Shown here piece after piece: positions 56,164-64,000 of a DNA stretch of 64,000 bases. The DNA is from Micavibrio sp. (GTDB lineage Bacteria; Pseudomonadota; Alphaproteobacteria; Micavibrionales; Micavibrionaceae), in the NCBI GenBank assembly GCA_030824805.1, contig JAPJRC010000003.1:1-64000 (forward strand). The letters run 5' to 3'. A model generated the notes under the pieces. That model saw nothing but the letters and a program-made list of their open reading frames with translations, was not told the origin of the DNA and did no database searches. Numbering within the stretch: the first letter of the stretch is position 1; every line of letters begins with the position of its first letter. A program made the translations under genes and the position numbers.

Positions 56164-56178
56164 GAACAAAAGTAGAAC
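56164..56178 (+). promoter_or_regulatory. LexA (SOS) box upstream of the PA0069-type radical SAM gene
   Basis: GAAC (56164-56167), seven bases, GAAC (56175-56178): the exact alphaproteobacterial LexA box read on the opposite strand. It lies 29 bases before the ATG. A possible overlapping promoter is TTGTTC (56150-56155) with a 17-base spacer and TAGAAC (56173-56178). Confidence 0.75.
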
Positions 56179-56207
56179 ATTTCATCCAAATATGCTATCC
56201 AGACCGG

Positions 56208-57314
56208 ATGGAAGATCATTTGCAGAGCTATAAAAGGCAAAAAGCGCGCGGGCGGGGCGCTCTGGAAAATCCCAACGGGCGGTTCGAACGGCATTTGCAT
56301 GAAAAAGACGCGGACGATCTGGCCCGTCAGGCGGAATTGGACAGTTATGAAGAAGAGGAAAGCAACGGGCAGATCAAGACTCAGCTTTTCCCAGACCATG
56401 CCCGTACCGTTATAAGTCTGAACAACAGCCCCGATGTGGGCATGGAAGCGAGCGTCAATCCGTATCGCGGATGCGAGCATGGATGCATCTATTGCTACGC
56501 GCGACCGAACCATGAATATCTGGGCCTGTCGGCGGGGCTCGATTTTGAAACCAAACTGTTCGTGAAATACGAGGCACCGAAACTGCTGGCGCAGGAGCTG
56601 CAGGCAAAAAGCTGGGAGCCGCGCACCATCATGTTCAGCGGGGTGACGGATTGTTACCAGCCTATCGAGCGCGAATTAAAGATCACGCGGCAATGTCTCG
56701 AAGTGCTTCGGGACTTCAAAAACCCCGTCGCCATTGTAACCAAGAACCAGTTGGTGGCGCGGGATATTGATATTCTATCCGAGATGGCCAGCTTTGACGC
56801 GGCCCATGTCAGCCTGTCCGTGACATCTCTTGACGGCCATGTGGCGCGAAAAATGGAGCCCCGCGCGTCCCAGCCGCATCTTCGTTTAAAGGCCATAGAA
56901 AAACTTGCGGAGGCGGGTGTGTCGGTGGGGGTGATGATCGGCCCCGTTTTGCCGGGACTGACCGACCATGAAATTCCGGCCATTCTCAAAGCCGCCGCGG
57001 ATGCCGGTGCCAAGACCGCGCATTACACGATGCTCCGCCTGCCTTACAGCGTGAAGGAACATTTCCAGATATGGCTGAAGGAGAATTTCCCCGACAGGGC
57101 GGAGAGGGTGCTCTCCCATATTCGGGATACGCGGCACGGGAAGCTTTACGAGTCGGCTTTTGGGGTGAGGATGCGCGGCGAGGGGGTCTATGCCGATCAG
57201 GTGGCGGATATGATGGCCATGTTCAAAAAGCGTTACGGGCTGAACCGGGGAAAGCGGCTATCCATCGCCTCGTTCGACCGCTCGGCCAGAGATGCCCAGC
57301 TTCGCCTTTTCTGA
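56208..57314 (+). CDS. PA0069-family radical SAM protein
   Basis: A 368-residue radical SAM protein of the SplB-like PA0069/Rv2578c group. The Fe-S motif is CEHGCIYC in NPYRGCEHGCIYCYARP, with conserved FETKLFVKYEAP, SGVTDCYQPIE and VTKNQLVARDID segments. A basic N-terminus precedes it. The start is placed at ATG 56208; in-frame codons further upstream fall in azoR or the terminator and are rejected. The SplB relationship suggests nucleic acid repair, and the perfect LexA box upstream supports a DNA-damage role, although the reaction is unknown. It stands as a single-gene unit. Confidence 0.93.
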   Translation: MEDHLQSYKRQKARGRGALENPNGRFERHLHEKDADDLARQAELDSYEEEESNGQIKTQLFPDHARTVISLNNSPDVGMEASVNPYRGCEHGCIYCYARPNHEYLGLSAGLDFETKLFVKYEAPKLLAQELQAKSWEPRTIMFSGVTDCYQPIERELKITRQCLEVLRDFKNPVAIVTKNQLVARDIDILSEMASFDAAHVSLSVTSLDGHVARKMEPRASQPHLRLKAIEKLAEAGVSVGVMIGPVLPGLTDHEIPAILKAAADAGAKTAHYTMLRLPYSVKEHFQIWLKENFPDRAERVLSHIRDTRHGKLYESAFGVRMRGEGVYADQVADMMAMFKKRYGLNRGKRLSIASFDRSARDAQLRLF

Positions 57315-57315
57315 C

Positions 57316-57339
57316 GTATATTATAGAAATAAAATATAC
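57316..57339 (+). terminator. Weak A+T-rich stem-loop after the radical SAM gene
   Basis: GTATATT / AATATAC arms enclose a 10-base loop just after the stop codon. A T-run follows only about 20 bases later. The rest of the gap to 57521 holds a 10-base palindrome TGCTATAGCA (57410-57419) and otherwise nothing I can name. Confidence 0.35.
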
Positions 57340-57521
57340 ATAAGCGTCTCTATTGTTATATTTTTTTGCATCTGGAAGGGGCAGGGGCATTTTGCTGCGC
57401 CCGCTCTCATGCTATAGCATTTGGGACAGGGCATATACCGTAGAAAAATACATGGAAACAAAGGGAAACGCCATAATTTGGCCAGAACCCTGCGGCTTTT
57501 ATATGCACCGAGAAGAGAGAC

Positions 57522-59015
57522 ATGGCCGCATTATCAACAGCTCCGCGTGGAATTGCAAAACGCCAGACGCCCCGGCATCTGGGCGTCGTAATTTTCTTTT
57601 TCGACGTCGTCATGATCGCGCTGGGTTTTGCGTGCACGAAATTGCTTTCCGCCTGGCTTGTGGAGCTTTCCATTCTTCTGGATTGGGACGTTGATTTCCA
57701 TCACTTCGACACGCGCCGTTATTACTACGTGTTCTTGAGCTTCTGTATCCTTTTGCGCTTTGCGACCAAGGGGCATTATTCCCGCCGTCCGCCGTGGCTG
57801 TTGCAAGTCGAAGGTATTTTAAAAACCGTGGCGTTTGCCGCCATATTCGACTGCTTTAATTTTTATTTGCTGGACAAGGGACAGTTCCCGCAACTGATCC
57901 TTGTCAACTGGGCGTTCTGCGCATTGTTCCTGGTTGGTGGAAGATACGCATCGCTTTTTATCATCAGCCATTTCAGAGGATGGAAACTGCCCGTCATTCT
58001 GGTTGGCGATGCCGGAACGGTGATGGATAGTTTTTATGCTTTCATCGCCGATGGTCACACAGGCTATGAAGTGAAAGCCGTTCTGCTCACCGGAAGCGAT
58101 GATCCGGATTTCGATCTCAGCTTCCTGCCCAAGTCTCACCCGCCGGTGGATCTGCATAAAAACATTGATAGCTTCGATGCATATATCATGAACAATCCCG
58201 GCTATTATTACCTCTTCGACATGGACGATCTGCGTGGTGTTTACGGCGAAAAGCTTATGCGCGCGCTGAACATTTCCCAAGTTGAATATGGTGTGATTCC
58301 GCACACGCGCACGCTGGATGTCTACGGTATGGAACCGCATTACTTCTTCGGCAACGATATCATGATCCTGCATCGCCGCGACCGCATCCGTTCACCGTCG
58401 GGCCGCGTGCTGAAACGCCTGCTGGATATTATTGTGTCCGGTCTGGCGGTTATCGTTCTGGGCGTTTTGACGGCCATCGTTTGGGTGGGTAAGAAAATCG
58501 AAAAATCCGACACGCCCGTTTTTTATGGCGGTTACCGCGTCGGTATGAACGGCAAATTGTTCAATTGCTGGAAGTTCTGCACCATGCGCCGTGACGCCGA
58601 TGCTATACTCGAGGATATGCTGGCCAAGGACGCGGGGATGCGCGCGGAATGGGACAAGTTCCAGAAGCTGAAAAACGATCCGCGCATCGATTCAAAAATT
58701 TCCCGCATCCTGCGCAAGACCAGTCTCGATGAATTGCCGCAATTGTGGAACGTGTTCGTGGGCGACATGTCGCTTGTGGGACCGCGTCCAATCCTGCCCA
58801 CGCAGCAGGAAGAATATGGCGAGATGATCGAGCAATACTACGCCGTGCGTCCCGGCCTTACCGGCCTGTGGCAGGTCAGCGGCCGCAACGAGACAAGCTT
58901 CCAGCGCAGGGTTTACTGGGATTCCTGGTATATCCGCAATTGGTCGCTGTGGTACGATATCGTAATCATTTTCAAAACGGTGAAAGTTCTTATCACCGGT
59001 TCCGGAGCTTACTAA
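57522..59015 (+). CDS. Polyprenyl-phosphate sugar phosphotransferase (WbaP/Exo type)
   Basis: Starts polysaccharide repeat-unit assembly by moving a sugar phosphate onto undecaprenyl phosphate in the inner membrane. It has 497 residues with about four N-terminal helices (20-130), a nucleotide-binding-like middle domain, a re-entrant helix (about 293-318, KRLLDIIVSGLAVIVLG) and the catalytic domain with KFCTMRRDAD, RKTSLDELPQLWNV, SLVGPRP and RPGLTGLWQVSGR. All family hallmarks are present. A GAGAGA-type ribosome site precedes the ATG. The next gene starts inside its stop codon. This is the first gene of the exopolysaccharide cluster. Confidence 0.95.
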   Translation: MAALSTAPRGIAKRQTPRHLGVVIFFFDVVMIALGFACTKLLSAWLVELSILLDWDVDFHHFDTRRYYYVFLSFCILLRFATKGHYSRRPPWLLQVEGILKTVAFAAIFDCFNFYLLDKGQFPQLILVNWAFCALFLVGGRYASLFIISHFRGWKLPVILVGDAGTVMDSFYAFIADGHTGYEVKAVLLTGSDDPDFDLSFLPKSHPPVDLHKNIDSFDAYIMNNPGYYYLFDMDDLRGVYGEKLMRALNISQVEYGVIPHTRTLDVYGMEPHYFFGNDIMILHRRDRIRSPSGRVLKRLLDIIVSGLAVIVLGVLTAIVWVGKKIEKSDTPVFYGGYRVGMNGKLFNCWKFCTMRRDADAILEDMLAKDAGMRAEWDKFQKLKNDPRIDSKISRILRKTSLDELPQLWNVFVGDMSLVGPRPILPTQQEEYGEMIEQYYAVRPGLTGLWQVSGRNETSFQRRVYWDSWYIRNWSLWYDIVIIFKTVKVLITGSGAY

Positions 59016-60874
59016 TGCACGGCCCAGCACCAGACATATCGGCGTTGATCGACAAGATCCGTATCGTAAAGGACGAGACGGAGGCCGCACAGATTCTGGA
59101 ATCATTCCGCCCTGAAAATATCCGCGGGCCTGTGCGTGTGGCTTTTGTGAACGCGCATGCCATGAATCTCTGTCATAAAGATTCCGCGTTTCTATCCCGC
59201 TTGCTGGAATGCGATTATGTTTTCCGCGACGGCTCCGGCATGAAAATTTTGTACAAGATGCTGGGCCGCGACCCCGGCATCAATATGAACGGCACCGATT
59301 TCATTCCAAAGCTGTTCGATCTCTACACCGGAAAAACGGTTGCCTTGTTCGGCACGGATTCCCCGTATCTTGACCGTGCGGCGGAAAAAATCGCGGCGCG
59401 CGGTGTGAAGCCGGTTCTGACCATAAACGGGTTTCACGAGGCGGGTATTTATGTGCACAGGCTGAAAGAAAACCCTGTGCCTTTGACAATACTGGCAATG
59501 GGCATGCCGAAGCAGGAGCATGTCGCGACATTGATCGCCCGCGACGTTCCCACCGCCAATCTGATTGTTTGTGGCGGCGCCATACTCGATTTCATCGGCG
59601 AGAAGGTGAGCCGCGCACCGGAATTTTTCCGCAAGATCGGCATGGAATGGCTATATCGCCTGATGCAGGAACCCACGCGCCTGTTCAACCGTTACGTGAT
59701 CGGCAACGCTGTGTTCCTCGCAAGGGCCTTTCATATAGCGCGTGCCCAGAAAGGTAAAACTATGTCTCTTAAAGCAGGCGTTGGAAAACCCCGCATCCTC
59801 CATGTCGTAAGGCAATACGCGCCAGCCATAGGCGGTCTGGAATCGTATGTGCAAAGCATGACGGCGCATCAGAAGGCGCTGGGATATGAATGTGAAGTCC
59901 TGACGCTGAACACCGTGTTCCACGGTGATGGCAAGGAATTGCCTTCCGAAGAGATCATCGACGATATTAAAGTTCGCCGCATGGGATTTTTCGGCCGCCG
60001 CCGCTTCTTCATTCCAAAAATAAGCCCTTTCTACTTCAACCGTTTCGACATCGTCCATGTTCACAACACGGACATGTTTTACGATTATGTCGGGTTGATT
60101 GCGATGATGACGCGCACACCGTGCTTTGCCACGACACATGGCGGTTTCTTTCACACCAAAGATTTCTCCCTCATCAAAACAATATATTTCAACACAATCA
60201 CCAGATTTACCTCGCTGGCCTATAAGGCGATCTTTGCGATCAGCCAGAACGATTACGACACGTTTAAAGGCCTGAACAGCAATGTGGTGCTCTATCCCAA
60301 TGCTATCGAACCTCTGGGGCAGGAGATCAGCAATGGGCAGGATTTCATTTATATAGGCCGTCTGGCGGAGCATAAGCGCGTGGACCGCGTGATAGAGGTT
60401 TTTGGCAAGCTTAAGAAAAACCACAACGTTCCCGGCAGGCTGCATATCGTTGGCCCCGAATGGGATGTGACCGTAGAGTCCTTGCGCACCCGCGCTACCG
60501 AATGCGGCGTTCTGGATGATGTTGTATTTATGGGCGCCGCGACGCGTCCGCAAATGCAGGCGGTCGCACGGGAATGCGGTTATTTCCTGTCCGCTTCAAC
60601 CTTTGAAGGTTTTGGCATGTCGATGCTCGAAGCCATGTCGGTCGGCATGGTCCCCTTTGTCGAGGCCAATGAATCTTTCCGCGAACTGGTCGCGCGTTCC
60701 GGGGTAGGCCTGTGCGGCAATTACGCCGACAGCGATGCCATGGCCGCGTCCATAGCGGCGGCGTTACCGGCAAAGACGGAAGACAGAACCAAGGCATCGG
60801 CTTTTGCCGCGCGTTTCTCGTGGGATGAACTTGTGCGCAAAACCTCTCTCGTGTATGAACAGGCTCTTGCATGA
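59015..60874 (+). CDS. Fused WecG/TagA-type and GT4-type glycosyltransferase
   Basis: A 619-residue two-enzyme fusion. Residues 1-about 245 match the WecG/TagA/CpsF family (MNGTDFIPKL, LAMGMPKQEH, GGAILDFIGEKVSRAPE, GMEWLYRL), which transfers the second sugar onto the lipid-linked primer. Residues about 255-619 are a GT-B fold GT4 enzyme (RQYAPAIGGLESYV near the start, later YIGRLAEHKRVDRVI, SASTFEGFGMSMLEAM). An internal ATG at 59762 with an AAAGGT site between the domains could allow separate translation of the second enzyme. The start overlaps the previous stop (TAATG). The fusion suggests consecutive sugar additions. Confidence 0.92.
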   Translation: MHGPAPDISALIDKIRIVKDETEAAQILESFRPENIRGPVRVAFVNAHAMNLCHKDSAFLSRLLECDYVFRDGSGMKILYKMLGRDPGINMNGTDFIPKLFDLYTGKTVALFGTDSPYLDRAAEKIAARGVKPVLTINGFHEAGIYVHRLKENPVPLTILAMGMPKQEHVATLIARDVPTANLIVCGGAILDFIGEKVSRAPEFFRKIGMEWLYRLMQEPTRLFNRYVIGNAVFLARAFHIARAQKGKTMSLKAGVGKPRILHVVRQYAPAIGGLESYVQSMTAHQKALGYECEVLTLNTVFHGDGKELPSEEIIDDIKVRRMGFFGRRRFFIPKISPFYFNRFDIVHVHNTDMFYDYVGLIAMMTRTPCFATTHGGFFHTKDFSLIKTIYFNTITRFTSLAYKAIFAISQNDYDTFKGLNSNVVLYPNAIEPLGQEISNGQDFIYIGRLAEHKRVDRVIEVFGKLKKNHNVPGRLHIVGPEWDVTVESLRTRATECGVLDDVVFMGAATRPQMQAVARECGYFLSASTFEGFGMSMLEAMSVGMVPFVEANESFRELVARSGVGLCGNYADSDAMAASIAAALPAKTEDRTKASAFAARFSWDELVRKTSLVYEQALA

Positions 60875-62124
60875 AATTAAGAATTCCAAATCCCTATGCC
60901 CTGTTTGGTTTCGGCGGCTTGCTGCTGATCGCCGCGTGTTTTTATAACGCCGGCCTCGCATTCCTTAACGCACACATTATTATGGTCGGAACACTGCATG
61001 TGGCCTTGACCGAAGCGGTCATCCTCGCGATTGCCGTTGTCTATATCGCCTCCAAAATCCGCGTTTTCCCGAACATCATGCCACCGGTCATTTTCATGGT
61101 GTTCATGGGGATGATGTTTTTGTTCGTGTCTTTCCTGAACGAACATTTCTACCCCAAAGCCCTGCGCGATATGATCCTGATCGCGGTGTTTTTCATGGTG
61201 GGCGGGACCGTTACGGAGCAAAATCTTTTCCGGACCTTCCGTTTCATGGCGATTGCAATTTTTATTGTCATGATCGTAGAAGCATATTTTACAAACATAT
61301 ATTCCTTAATTTTTCAGCCTGCCGATTACTATGCAAACACGCGCGGCATTCAAAAGTTGGATAATGATGAAACAGGTTTGTTTCGGAATTCCCTAGGTTA
61401 CTCTGGGAGATTTTCTTTCGGTATTTTTGATACGCATCGCCTGTCTTCCCTATTCCTAGAGCAGGTGTCGTTGGCAAACTTTGCTATGATTATTACGATA
61501 TTTGCCAGTAGCTTCTGGAGCAGCATAGGGCGTTGGGACCGTTGTTTATATATCGGAACGGTTATATTTATTCTCTTAACGAACAATAGTAGGACGGCTA
61601 CCATTTTGTGCTCGGCTTTTTTTGTCGGCCATTTTATATTCCCTTATCTTCCACGTTATATTCATATGTTTTACATGCCTTTCATCCTAATTGGCGCCGC
61701 CATTTTCTTTTATGATCCTGAAATGGGACTGCGACTAGAAAGGGATGATCTGTCAGGCAGGGTTGGTCATACGATCGCAAATCTTGTCAATATGGATATG
61801 TCTTATTTTACCGGAGGAACCCTTCCGGAGATATACAGGATGTTTGATAGCGGTTTTGTTTATTTAATACTTACCCAGACAGTTTTTGGCTTAATTGCAT
61901 TCTGGTTGTTTACATCCCTTGTGGTACAGTCTCGCAATGCTGGCAATAAACGGTTTAACAATGCTATGGCGATATATATATTTATGAATCTTTTAACAAG
62001 CGGTGCCATTTTCTCGATAAAAGTAAGCGCGCCTTTGTTTCTTATTGCAGGATATCTATCTTTCAAGACCTCTTATGAAGCCAGTGCAATAAAGCAAAGG
62101 CCCGAAAATGGTAATGCTGCCTAA
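60871..62124 (+). CDS. Polysaccharide polymerase/O-antigen ligase-like membrane protein
   Basis: A 417-residue protein with about ten to twelve hydrophobic helices and a large loop in the second half, the layout of Wzy polymerases and O-antigen ligases. The segment LLTNNSRTATILCSAFFVGH recalls the short conserved patch before the periplasmic loop in that group (TNSR-type). It overlaps the upstream gene by ATGA and the acyltransferase by 17 bases. The assignment rests on topology and operon position, since these proteins share little sequence. The A+T content rises here compared with its neighbours, which is common for polymerase genes. Confidence 0.75.
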   Translation: MKLRIPNPYALFGFGGLLLIAACFYNAGLAFLNAHIIMVGTLHVALTEAVILAIAVVYIASKIRVFPNIMPPVIFMVFMGMMFLFVSFLNEHFYPKALRDMILIAVFFMVGGTVTEQNLFRTFRFMAIAIFIVMIVEAYFTNIYSLIFQPADYYANTRGIQKLDNDETGLFRNSLGYSGRFSFGIFDTHRLSSLFLEQVSLANFAMIITIFASSFWSSIGRWDRCLYIGTVIFILLTNNSRTATILCSAFFVGHFIFPYLPRYIHMFYMPFILIGAAIFFYDPEMGLRLERDDLSGRVGHTIANLVNMDMSYFTGGTLPEIYRMFDSGFVYLILTQTVFGLIAFWLFTSLVVQSRNAGNKRFNNAMAIYIFMNLLTSGAIFSIKVSAPLFLIAGYLSFKTSYEASAIKQRPENGNAA

Positions 62125-63190
62125 CAATTTGTCTCAACCAAAAATACAGTATCTACAAACTCATCCGCACTATATGCGTCCTTTGGATGGTATACGCGGC
62201 ACCGCATGCTTATTTGTCGTATTTTATCATATCTCGTCACTTCTAAAAATTCCTGGGCATCAGATTTCGGCTTCACTTGGTACTTTGGGCGTGGTGATAT
62301 TCTTTGTGCTCAGCGGCTTTTTGATGAGCGTTCTGTACAGTCACAAGGCTTTCGGCTTTAACGGCGCCGCGAAATATTCCATAGCCCGTTTCACCCGTAT
62401 CGCCCCGGCATACTGGATCGCAGTCCTGTTCGCGTGGGTGCTTTATATGATGATCCCGGATTTCCATTACCAGATGACGTCGTGGAACCTGACGCGCTCT
62501 GTTTTCTTTGTCGGCAATCAGGGCGTCTTCTGGAGCATTCCTCCGGAAGTGCAATTCTATGGTTTTTTCCTGCTGCTCTGGTGGGCCTGTGCCGCATGGC
62601 GCGAAGGCAGGAAAATCTGGCTGGGCATCATGATCGCCTTGTGCGCTGTGTTCGTTGCCACGCGGGCAGAGTGGGGCGGGCTTATGCTGCCTTCCAAACT
62701 GCATATATTTCTGTGCGGCTTCGGTGCAGCGTTTCTGCCAAGACTGTCATGGGTGCGCAAATACATTCATATTGTTCCGGTTCAATTAAGTCTGACATTG
62801 GCGTTATTTATCTATAGCATGTGCTTCATAAAATATTCCGATATGTACGATGACCTTGTCCTGCCCATATTGGTGGGGTTGTGGGTTTTAAGCATGAGCG
62901 CATCCACGCGCTTTACCACGCCGTTCGAAACAAACACAATGGCATTGATGGGGGCTGCAAGCTTTTCCATCTATCTGTTCCACGACTCCATACTTCTGGC
63001 GATGAAGGACCTGGGATGGCTGATGCCGGGTTCAACGTTGTTCAGTGCCGCGATATTGAGCCTTATCTCTCTGGCCATACCGGTGGCATTCCATTTCGCG
63101 GTGGAGAAGGGGCTCAACATGTGGTCGAAAGCAAAAATGCTTTCGTATCTTGCGGCTTTACAGGAAAAATATCCGCGCCTTAAACGTTAA
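62108..63190 (+). CDS. Acyltransferase family 3 membrane protein
   Basis: A 360-residue inner membrane acyltransferase of the OafA/ExoZ type, which adds acetyl or similar groups to polysaccharides. The family start RPLDGIRGTACLFVVFYH carries the catalytic-region Arg and His. GVVIFFVLSGFLMS and YSIARFTRIAPAYW follow, and about ten helices are present. It starts within the previous gene; an ATG two codons later is an alternative. It is the last plus-strand gene of the cluster and converges on the next gene with overlapping stops. It probably decorates the polymer made by this locus. Confidence 0.93.
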   Translation: MVMLPNNLSQPKIQYLQTHPHYMRPLDGIRGTACLFVVFYHISSLLKIPGHQISASLGTLGVVIFFVLSGFLMSVLYSHKAFGFNGAAKYSIARFTRIAPAYWIAVLFAWVLYMMIPDFHYQMTSWNLTRSVFFVGNQGVFWSIPPEVQFYGFFLLLWWACAAWREGRKIWLGIMIALCAVFVATRAEWGGLMLPSKLHIFLCGFGAAFLPRLSWVRKYIHIVPVQLSLTLALFIYSMCFIKYSDMYDDLVLPILVGLWVLSMSASTRFTTPFETNTMALMGAASFSIYLFHDSILLAMKDLGWLMPGSTLFSAAILSLISLAIPVAFHFAVEKGLNMWSKAKMLSYLAALQEKYPRLKR

Positions 63191-64000
63191 GCCGCGCGCT
63201 TGTTATAGCCTTCTTCGGCCAGCGCCAGCATACGGTCAATGACATCTTCCCAGCTAGGAACGACACTCGGATCTATGCTCTGACGGTCATAGGCAATGGC
63301 GCGCGTGAACGCATCGACCACGCTTTGTTCGTCGTCACTGCTGCTATACGTGATGATATGGGGTCTGCTGCCACCTGCAATGGCGGGCGCGACGATCGGC
63401 AGGCGGCAATAGGTGTATTGCACGTTCTTGAGGCTGGATTGCCCCAGATACGCGGCTTTTTGCGTGTTGCGATAAGGGGACAGGCCTATATCGGCAAATT
63501 TGAGATACGGAATCAGGCTCAGAAACGGGACTTCGCCATGCTCGATCACGTTGGAAATGGGCTTTGAAACCTTCGCGCCTTTGCCAAACAAATGAAAATT
63601 CCAGTCCGGAAAATGTTCGGCCAGTATTTCAACGGCTTTTGCATCGAAAATCATATCGCCGACATTGATTGCATTCTTCGGGCGGTCGTAAGGATTCTTC
63701 ATGTCCGCGTCGAACAGGGTTTTGTCGATGGCCTGCGGAATGTAATGTGTTTCCGTATCCTTCGGGAAATCACTCGCCATGGCGGCGGCGTTGAGCCTAA
63801 TTGCGTGGATGTATGGAAGCATGGTGGCTTCACTTTCCACAACGACAGGGTGGAATTTGACGACGCTGGGCCTGTCGCAGGAATTGAATATAAAACGCGC
63901 AGCCGGATTCATCTTGGCAAGCCTGGGCACCAGCATCTGCCCCGCGCCGTTCTCTACGATGTAAACGTCCGCGTCCTTTATGGCATCGAGCAAATCCGCC
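63187..64000 (-). CDS. GumK-like glycosyltransferase (5' end beyond right edge)
   Basis: The 271 C-terminal residues of a GT-B type glycosyltransferase on the opposite strand. The frame is open to the window edge, so the start lies outside; a TTG at 63993 is not a likely start. AINVGDMIFDAKAVEIL, FHLFGKG and FADIGLSPYRNTQKAAYLGQSSLKNVQY resemble the C-terminal nucleotide-sugar domain of GumK (GT70) glucuronosyltransferases. The assignment to that family is tentative, but a glycosyltransferase is clear. It probably adds to the same exopolysaccharide as the convergent cluster. Confidence 0.75.
   Translation of the reverse strand, partial: ADLLDAIKDADVYIVENGAGQMLVPRLAKMNPAARFIFNSCDRPSVVKFHPVVVESEATMLPYIHAIRLNAAAMASDFPKDTETHYIPQAIDKTLFDADMKNPYDRPKNAINVGDMIFDAKAVEILAEHFPDWNFHLFGKGAKVSKPISNVIEHGEVPFLSLIPYLKFADIGLSPYRNTQKAAYLGQSSLKNVQYTYCRLPIVAPAIAGGSRPHIITYSSSDDEQSVVDAFTRAIAYDRQSIDPSVVPSWEDVIDRMLALAEEGYNKRAA

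Noticed and set aside
56046..56207. N-terminal extension of the PA0069-type radical SAM protein
   Set aside because: It would run through the azoR end, a strong terminator and the LexA box; the ATG at 56208 fits the family start.

Overview
The window is about 64 kb of a Gram-negative bacterial chromosome of medium G+C content, most likely an alphaproteobacterium. The evidence is two perfect GTTC-N7-GTTC type LexA boxes (the alphaproteobacterial SOS motif), the GshA type, a PodJ-like Sel1 protein and the general gene content. I cannot fix the genus; a free-living or predatory lineage such as Micavibrio/Rhodospirillales relatives would fit, but that is inference. Both ends cut genes: a histidine kinase on the left and a glycosyltransferase on the right.

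Layout. (1) 1-11901, minus strand: a tightly coupled six-gene run made of a 1243-residue repeat protein, two half-size ABC exporters with decayed nucleotide-binding motifs, an HlyD-type adaptor, a receiver-ATPase protein and a membrane histidine kinase. A TolC-type outer membrane protein is divergent at 12135. Together they look like a type I secretion system with its own substrate and its own signalling pair. (2) 13515-21723: an ABC-F protein (Uup), an RND efflux adaptor and pump, and a coiled-coil/Sel1 membrane protein. (3) 21918-30800: tRNA-Gln followed by accessory-looking DNA with a small A+T-rich gene, an NO-detoxification unit (hmp, nsrR and a truncated DUF488 gene), a DUF305 membrane protein, a copper unit (copA-cueR with a textbook CueR promoter) and an isochorismatase-like hydrolase. 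(4) 30856-35102: divergent glutathione genes gshA/gshB, then a DNA-repair-type pair (TIGR03915-like and a frameshifted TIGR03916-like radical SAM protein) under a LexA box.

(5) 35156-43986: a dense signalling island with three histidine kinases, single-domain receivers, a receiver-HPt protein and an NtrC-type regulator. A sigma-54 promoter with an upstream palindrome drives the operon divergent from that regulator. (6) 44157-54222: a two-partner secretion pair, TpsB and a 2731-residue TpsA that carries twelve units of about 102 residues and nine of 81 residues (MBG type). (7) 54233-57314: a LysR regulator divergent from two tiny genes plus azoR, then a PA0069-type radical SAM gene with its own LexA box. 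(8) 57522-64000: an exopolysaccharide locus with a WbaP-like phosphosugar transferase, a WecG/TagA-GT4 fusion, a Wzy/ligase-like membrane protein, an acyltransferase and a GumK-like glycosyltransferase.

The points most worth attention are the secretion system with paired degenerate ABC subunits and built-in signalling, the shared SOS boxes on two radical SAM loci, and the sigma-54-controlled sensory operon. No gene-free stretch exceeds 300 bases.
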